This document shows, piece after piece, positions 59,927 to 64,000 of a stretch of 64,000 nucleotides of DNA. The position numbers and the translations under genes are program-made. Positions within the stretch are counted from its first letter, which is position 1; the number at the start of each line of letters is the position of its first letter. Source of the stretch: Accumulibacter phosphatis. GTDB taxonomy: Bacteria; Pseudomonadota; Gammaproteobacteria; Burkholderiales; Rhodocyclaceae. The notes beneath the pieces are model-generated. The model was given only the letters and a program-made list of their open reading frames with translations. It searched no databases and was not told the DNA's origin. The stretch spans positions 3,286,001 to 3,350,000 of the forward strand of contig NC_013194.1 of assembly GCF_000024165.1 (NCBI RefSeq), given 5' to 3'.

Positions 59927-60736
59927 ATGAGCGAGAACGATGCCCCAGCCAGCGAAGACGCCGCCAGCCGCTTCCCGGTCATCCGGCGGGTTGGGTTCAG
60001 CGCCGTCGGCGGTTGGTTGCGCGCCGGCTGGCGAGACTTTCGCCTGGCCGGCTTGGCCAGCATTTTCTACGGCGTGTGTTTTGCCTCCGCCGGATGGCTG
60101 ATGCAGGCCGTCTTTGCCAAAGCCTATGCGCTCTTCGCCGGGCTCACCACCGGTTTTCTTCTCCTCGGTCCATTCCTGACCCTCGGACTCTACGACCTGA
60201 GTCGTCGCATCGAACGCAAAGAGTTGCCCGAGTTGGCCCCCAGCCTTGCCGCCTGGCGCCCCAACCTGGCCAATATTGGTCTCTTCGCGGCCTTGCTGGC
60301 GGTCGTCCTGCTCGTCTGGGCACGTGCGTCGATCGTTATTTTTGCTCTGTTTTTCGCAGGAGGCCTACCAACTTTTGCGGATGTCGTACGGACGGTCCTG
60401 ACCTTCGAACAGGTCGACTTTGCCCTCGTCTACTTCGCCGTCGGTGGTTTCTTTGCCGCCTTTGTCTTCGCGATCAGCGTGGTTACCGTGCCGCTGATGC
60501 TGGACCGCAAGACGGATGCGGTGACCGCGGCAATCGCCAGCCTGCTCGCCTGTGGCCGCAATCCGGGTCCGATACTGCTGTGGGCTGCCTGTATCGCGAT
60601 TCTCGCCGCCATCGGCTTTGCGACGGCCTTCGTCGGTCTCGTATTCACCATGCCGCTGGTCGGGCACGCCACCTGGCACGCCTATCGGGACCTCGTTGCC
60701 GCCGACGGCCAGCACGACGAAACAATGCCGCCCTGA
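59927..60736 (+). CDS. DUF2189 family integral membrane protein
   Basis: The 269-residue protein has about six membrane helices and the typical DUF2189 N-terminal region (GGWLRAGWRDFRLAGLASIF). DUF2189 proteins are widespread in proteobacteria; some are predicted cytochrome c oxidase-related subunits, but the function is unproven. The ATG is preceded by AAGGAGG at 9 nt. It is monocistronic and converges with the solute-binding protein gene. Confidence 0.85.
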   Translation: MSENDAPASEDAASRFPVIRRVGFSAVGGWLRAGWRDFRLAGLASIFYGVCFASAGWLMQAVFAKAYALFAGLTTGFLLLGPFLTLGLYDLSRRIERKELPELAPSLAAWRPNLANIGLFAALLAVVLLVWARASIVIFALFFAGGLPTFADVVRTVLTFEQVDFALVYFAVGGFFAAFVFAISVVTVPLMLDRKTDAVTAAIASLLACGRNPGPILLWAACIAILAAIGFATAFVGLVFTMPLVGHATWHAYRDLVAADGQHDETMPP

Positions 60737-60750
60737 GCGAAGAGCGCACC

Positions 60751-61605
60751 CTACTCCGGCAGGCCGTTCAGGAAATAGACGCTCTCCAGTTTGACTCCCG
60801 GCTTGGCGAGATAGCCGAACCAACGGTCATAAATCGTGTAGATTTCACGGCTACGACTCAGGCGAGCCAATTCGCGGTTGACCGCCAAACGAAAGTCCGC
60901 GTCATTGCGACGCATCATCAGGGCGTAAGGCTCATAGGAGAAGGTCTCCGGGCCCAGCACCCAGTCGCTCTGGTTGCCGGAGTCGAGAGCCAAGCCAATC
61001 AGCAGGGAACGGTCGGAAGCATAGGCGTCCACCTTGCCCTGCACCATCGCCGCCAGCCCCTGCTGGTGGTCGCTGACCTTGACCAGCTGCGCTCCGACCT
61101 GGTGTTGCGTCAGCGCCTCGGCGATCGTTCGCTCGCTGGTGGTACCGGCGGCAACGGCAATCCGCTTGCCGGCGAGGTCGTCGAGACGCTTGATGCCGGA
61201 AGCCTTGCGGGTCAAGTAGCTGCCGCCATCAACGAAGGTCAGCAGACTGAAATCCACCTCTTGCATTCGCGCCAGCGAACTCGTCGTCGACCCGCACTCG
61301 AGATCGATCGCACCGGACTTCAGTTTGGCGACACGCGTTTCCGGGGTAACGGGCACCCACTGTAATTGCAGTTCTTCGAGGCCCAACTGCTTGACGATGG
61401 CCGCCGCTACTCGGGTGCACAAGTCCACCGAATAGCCCCAGGGCTGGTTGTCGTCGCCAGTATAGGAAAACGGGATCGACGCCTCCCGATAGCCGAGGGA
61501 AATTGTCCGCGACGCCTTGATCTTGTCCAGGGTGCCTGCCGCCAGGGCAGACAGGGGAAAACTCAGGGCAGTCGCGACACACAGAAGCCAGCGCTCGAAC
61601 CGCAT
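60751..61605 (-). CDS. Amino-acid ABC transporter substrate-binding protein
   Basis: The 284-residue periplasmic binding protein (SBP_bac_3) has a signal peptide ending in ALAAG, then ISLGYREASIPFSYTGDDNQ, AKLKSGAIDLECGSTTSSL and a late LKVSDHQQGLAAMVQGKVDAY. These are the two lobes that clasp a polar amino acid such as glutamate or aspartate. GGAGG 6 nt before ATG 61605 decides this start over the ATG at 61635. No permease genes are next to it, so it is an orphan component. Confidence 0.85.
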   Translation of the reverse strand: MRFERWLLCVATALSFPLSALAAGTLDKIKASRTISLGYREASIPFSYTGDDNQPWGYSVDLCTRVAAAIVKQLGLEELQLQWVPVTPETRVAKLKSGAIDLECGSTTSSLARMQEVDFSLLTFVDGGSYLTRKASGIKRLDDLAGKRIAVAAGTTSERTIAEALTQHQVGAQLVKVSDHQQGLAAMVQGKVDAYASDRSLLIGLALDSGNQSDWVLGPETFSYEPYALMMRRNDADFRLAVNRELARLSRSREIYTIYDRWFGYLAKPGVKLESVYFLNGLPE

Positions 61606-61697
61606 CCACTTCCTCCATAAGCAAGGCTTTTTCATCGGCGGAGATTCTGACATCTCGGCAGCAATCTGCAAATCGCCGGTGCACAGACGGCCGCGCA

Positions 61698-62483
61698 CTA
61701 GCGCCAGGCGGCCAGGAATTCCTGCCAATGCGGCTTGCCGATCTTCGCGATTTCAGCGCGCACCAAGGAAATTTCATCTGCATACTCGGCCGCCGACAGC
61801 TCGCCGCGCATGAGGCGGAAGCGAACTGACACCAGGTAGGTGTTGAGGACGTCGGTTTCGCAGTAGTCGCGTATTTCGGCAGTCCGACCGGCCTGCCACG
61901 CCTGCCACACCTTGCCACCATCCATGCCCATCTTGCCGGGAAAGCCGATCAGCTTGGCAAGCTGGTCGAGCGGTACGCTGGCACGTGGCTGATACATGGC
62001 CAGCAGGTCCATGAGGTCAAGGTGACGTGTGTGGTAGCGACCGATGTAGTTGTTCCACTTGAAGTCGCGGCTGTCCGCGTAGTCGCCGTCACCGAGGTCC
62101 CAGTAGCGCGGCGCGACGACACCATGCACGAGCCCGCGATAGTGCAGCACCGGCAGGTCGAACCCGCCACCGTTCCAGGAGACGATCTGCGGCGTGAACT
62201 TCTCGACGCCCTCGAAGAACCGTTGAATGATTTCCGCTTCGCCCTGCTCGGGCTCGGCCAGCGACCAGACACGGAGATCCTTGCCGACCCGTAGCAGGCA
62301 TGAAATCACCGCTACCCGCTGCAGGTGCAGCGGCAGAAAATCGTGGCCACTCGACGCGCGCCGGTGCTGAAAAGCCAGTTCGGCGACCTCGTCGTCGGAC
62401 AACAGCGGTTCCAGATCGTGCAAGCGACGCAGGCCCGCCACGTCGGGAATGGTTTCGATGTCGAAGACGAGGACGGGTTTCAT
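61698..62483 (-). CDS. Predicted 3'-5' exonuclease related to DNA polymerase B exonuclease
   Basis: The 261-residue RNase H-fold exonuclease matches the PolB-like exonuclease family (PF10108 type): VLVFDIETIPDV (first DxE), IVSWNGGGFDLPVL (ExoII Asp), HLDLMDLLAM, and RDYCETDVLNTYLV (ExoIII YxxxD). It probably trims DNA in repair. It lies 7 bp downstream of cysM, in the same operon, and converges with nothing downstream. Confidence 0.87.
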   Translation of the reverse strand: MKPVLVFDIETIPDVAGLRRLHDLEPLLSDDEVAELAFQHRRASSGHDFLPLHLQRVAVISCLLRVGKDLRVWSLAEPEQGEAEIIQRFFEGVEKFTPQIVSWNGGGFDLPVLHYRGLVHGVVAPRYWDLGDGDYADSRDFKWNNYIGRYHTRHLDLMDLLAMYQPRASVPLDQLAKLIGFPGKMGMDGGKVWQAWQAGRTAEIRDYCETDVLNTYLVSVRFRLMRGELSAAEYADEISLVRAEIAKIGKPHWQEFLAAWR

Positions 62484-62490
62484 CGCACAA

Positions 62491-63390
62491 TCAGGCCGGA
62501 TAGACCCCGGTCGACAGGTACCGGTCACCCCGGTCGCAAACGATGCTGACGATGGTGGCGTTCTCGAGTTCTGCGGCCAGCCGCAGGGCGACGACCAGCG
62601 CACCGCCCGACGAAATGCCAGCGAAAATACCTTCTTCGCGAGCCAGCCGGCGCGTCATGTGCTCGGCGTCTCCCTGCGCAACAGATTCGATTCGATCGAC
62701 TCGCCGGCAATCGAAGATCCTGGGCAGGTAGGCCTCCGGCCATTTGCGGATACCGGGAATCTGTGACCCCTCTTCGGGCTGGCAACCAACGATACAGACG
62801 TTCGGGTTGCGTTCCTTGAGGTAACGTGAAACGCCCATGATCGTGCCGGTGGTGCCCATACTGCTGACGAAATGCGTGATCGTCCCCGCGGTCTGACGCC
62901 ACAGCTCCGGACCGGTCCCTTCGTAGTGTGCCAACGGGTTGTCGGGGTTGGCGAACTGATCGAGAATGATGCCGCGCCCTTCGTTGCGCATCGCCTCGGC
63001 GACGTCGCGCGCCAGTTCCATGCTGCCCTCGCGCGGCGTCAATACCAGTTCGGCACCAAAAGCCTGCATCGTCTGCCGACGTTCCACACTCTGGTTTTCG
63101 GGCATGACCAGGATCATCCGGTAACCGCGCAAGGCAGCCGCCATCGCCAGAGCTATCCCGGTGTTACCGGAAGTCGCCTCGATCAGCGTGTCGCCTGGCT
63201 TGATGTCACCGCGCTGCTCGGCGCGTGCAATCATCGACAGTGCCGGTCTATCCTTCACCGAACCGGCCGGGTTGTTACCCTCGAGCTTGGCCAGCAGCCG
63301 ATTACCGCGCGCTTCGCCGACGGCACCCGGCAGGCGTTTCAGACGCACCAGAGGTGTGTCGCCGACGTAGTCTTCGAGCGTCTTATCCAT
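62491..63390 (-). CDS. cysM: O-acetylserine sulfhydrylase B (cysteine synthase B)
   Basis: The 299-residue PLP enzyme makes cysteine from O-acetylserine and sulfide or thiosulfate. The PLP-Lys region is GNNPAGSVKDRPALSM, the phosphate/substrate loop TSGNTGIALAMAAAL, and the later GTTGTIMGVSRYLK. Length and the absence of a C-terminal regulatory domain fit CysM. ATG 63390 overlaps the hldD end by 8 bp. Confidence 0.93.
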   Translation of the reverse strand: MDKTLEDYVGDTPLVRLKRLPGAVGEARGNRLLAKLEGNNPAGSVKDRPALSMIARAEQRGDIKPGDTLIEATSGNTGIALAMAAALRGYRMILVMPENQSVERRQTMQAFGAELVLTPREGSMELARDVAEAMRNEGRGIILDQFANPDNPLAHYEGTGPELWRQTAGTITHFVSSMGTTGTIMGVSRYLKERNPNVCIVGCQPEEGSQIPGIRKWPEAYLPRIFDCRRVDRIESVAQGDAEHMTRRLAREEGIFAGISSGGALVVALRLAAELENATIVSIVCDRGDRYLSTGVYPA

Positions 63391-64000
63391 GGCTGCACAA
63401 CCACTCGACGTACTGCGCGACGCCTTCGGCGACGCCGGTGAAGGGCGCATCGTAACCCGCCTTGCGCAGCTTCGAAAGATCGGCCTCGGTGAAACTCTGG
63501 TACTTCCCCTTGAGGTCCGCGGGAAACGGAATGTACTCGATCAAGCCCTGCCGCACCAGTTCGGCAAGCGGCAGCGCCGGCTGACCGACCAGGGCGCGAC
63601 AGGCATTGACATTGGCCACGGCCAGCTCGTTGAAGCTCTGCGCGCGGCCCGTGCCGACGTTGAAGATACCCGACTTCTCGGGGTGATCGAGGAAGTGGAG
63701 GTTGACGCGCGCCACGTCACCGACAAAAACGAAATCGCGCCGCTGCTCACCGGCAGCGTACCCATCGCAGCCTTCGAACAACCTCACCTTGCCCTCACGC
63801 CGAAACTGATGGTAGTGATGAAAAGCTACCGACGCCATGCGCGCCTTGTGCGACTCGCGCGGACCGTAGACATTGAAATAGCGGAATCCGACGACCTGCG
63901 AATTGAACGAACCGACTTCCGCGAGTCGTCGCCGGACGATCTGATCAAAAAGGAACTTCGAATAGCCGTAGACATTCAATGGCGCCTCGTGCTGCCGCTC
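63383..64000 (-). CDS. hldD: ADP-L-glycero-D-manno-heptose 6-epimerase (partial, runs off the right edge)
   Basis: The C-terminal two-thirds of an extended SDR epimerase are visible. The catalytic YxxxK (YGYSKFLFDQ), GFRYFNVYGPRE, VFVGDVARVNLHFLDHP, and FNVGTGRAQSFNELA match HldD/RfaD, which makes the heptose donor for LPS inner core. The frame is open at 64000, so the start lies beyond the window. It is followed by cysM with an 8-bp overlap. Confidence 0.9.
   Translation of the reverse strand, partial: ERQHEAPLNVYGYSKFLFDQIVRRRLAEVGSFNSQVVGFRYFNVYGPRESHKARMASVAFHHYHQFRREGKVRLFEGCDGYAAGEQRRDFVFVGDVARVNLHFLDHPEKSGIFNVGTGRAQSFNELAVANVNACRALVGQPALPLAELVRQGLIEYIPFPADLKGKYQSFTEADLSKLRKAGYDAPFTGVAEGVAQYVEWLCSHG

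Noticed and set aside
1..64000. CRISPR array
   Set aside because: No regularly spaced direct repeats with unique spacers were seen; the only phased repeats are the IS21 terminal repeats.

Overview
The window is a high-GC bacterial chromosome segment, most likely from a betaproteobacterium of the Rhodocyclales. It resembles 'Candidatus Accumulibacter', but that name is inference from gene content. The evidence is the block rpsB-tsf-pyrH-frr-uppS-cdsA-dxr-rseP-bamA-skp-fabZ-lpxA-lpxB-rnhB, a stand-alone dnaE2, a PEP-CTERM protein and an HPr-kinase-related (HPr-rel-A) cluster. Nothing was checked against a database.

Layout. 1-10.9 kb: accessory metabolism. It holds a carboxymuconolactone decarboxylase-family protein, a Tat-exported dienelactone hydrolase, a GRDP-like protein, a succinate-semialdehyde dehydrogenase-like enzyme, an NlpC/P60 lipoprotein, a CPA2 antiporter, a radical SAM/Sir2 pair, a DUF4337 protein and a metallophosphoesterase lipoprotein. 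11.2-16.1 kb: an IS1634-family transposase gene split by a complete IS21-family element. The IS21 element has a 6-bp target duplication and 25-bp-periodic terminal repeats. 16.2-21.4 kb: an eroded island. It contains a PEP-CTERM protein, phage remnants (frameshifted DUF6127 protein, tail protein without a start codon), a glycosyltransferase pseudogene with an in-frame amber codon, a pair of GC-rich hairpins, and then tRNA-Ser(GGA) with its 3' end facing the island.

21.7-26.4 kb: a four-gene operon that looks like an uncharacterised phospholipid pathway (CDP-alcohol phosphatidyltransferase, lipase-methyltransferase fusion, PAP2-dual-specificity phosphatase fusion, CdsA paralogue). 26.4-41.5 kb: the minus-strand translation, isoprenoid and envelope block. 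The usual lpxD between skp and fabZ is missing, leaving a 217-bp gap with a possible C-terminal relic. 41.6-45.0 kb: map and glnD. 45.2-48.5 kb: the HPr-rel-A cluster, preceded by a small Tat-like cysteine-containing protein that could be its substrate. 48.6-54.7 kb: a caspase-like/FGE fusion diverging from an operon of sensor-MFS transporter, ABC substrate-binding protein and formyltransferase-fold enzyme. 54.7-64 kb: SOS-controlled dnaE2, rimO, small membrane proteins, a solute-binding protein, a PolB-like exonuclease, cysM and the end of hldD.

The strongest leads for undescribed biology are the HPr-rel-A cluster with its candidate exported substrate, the phospholipid operon, and the MFS/binding-protein/formyltransferase operon.
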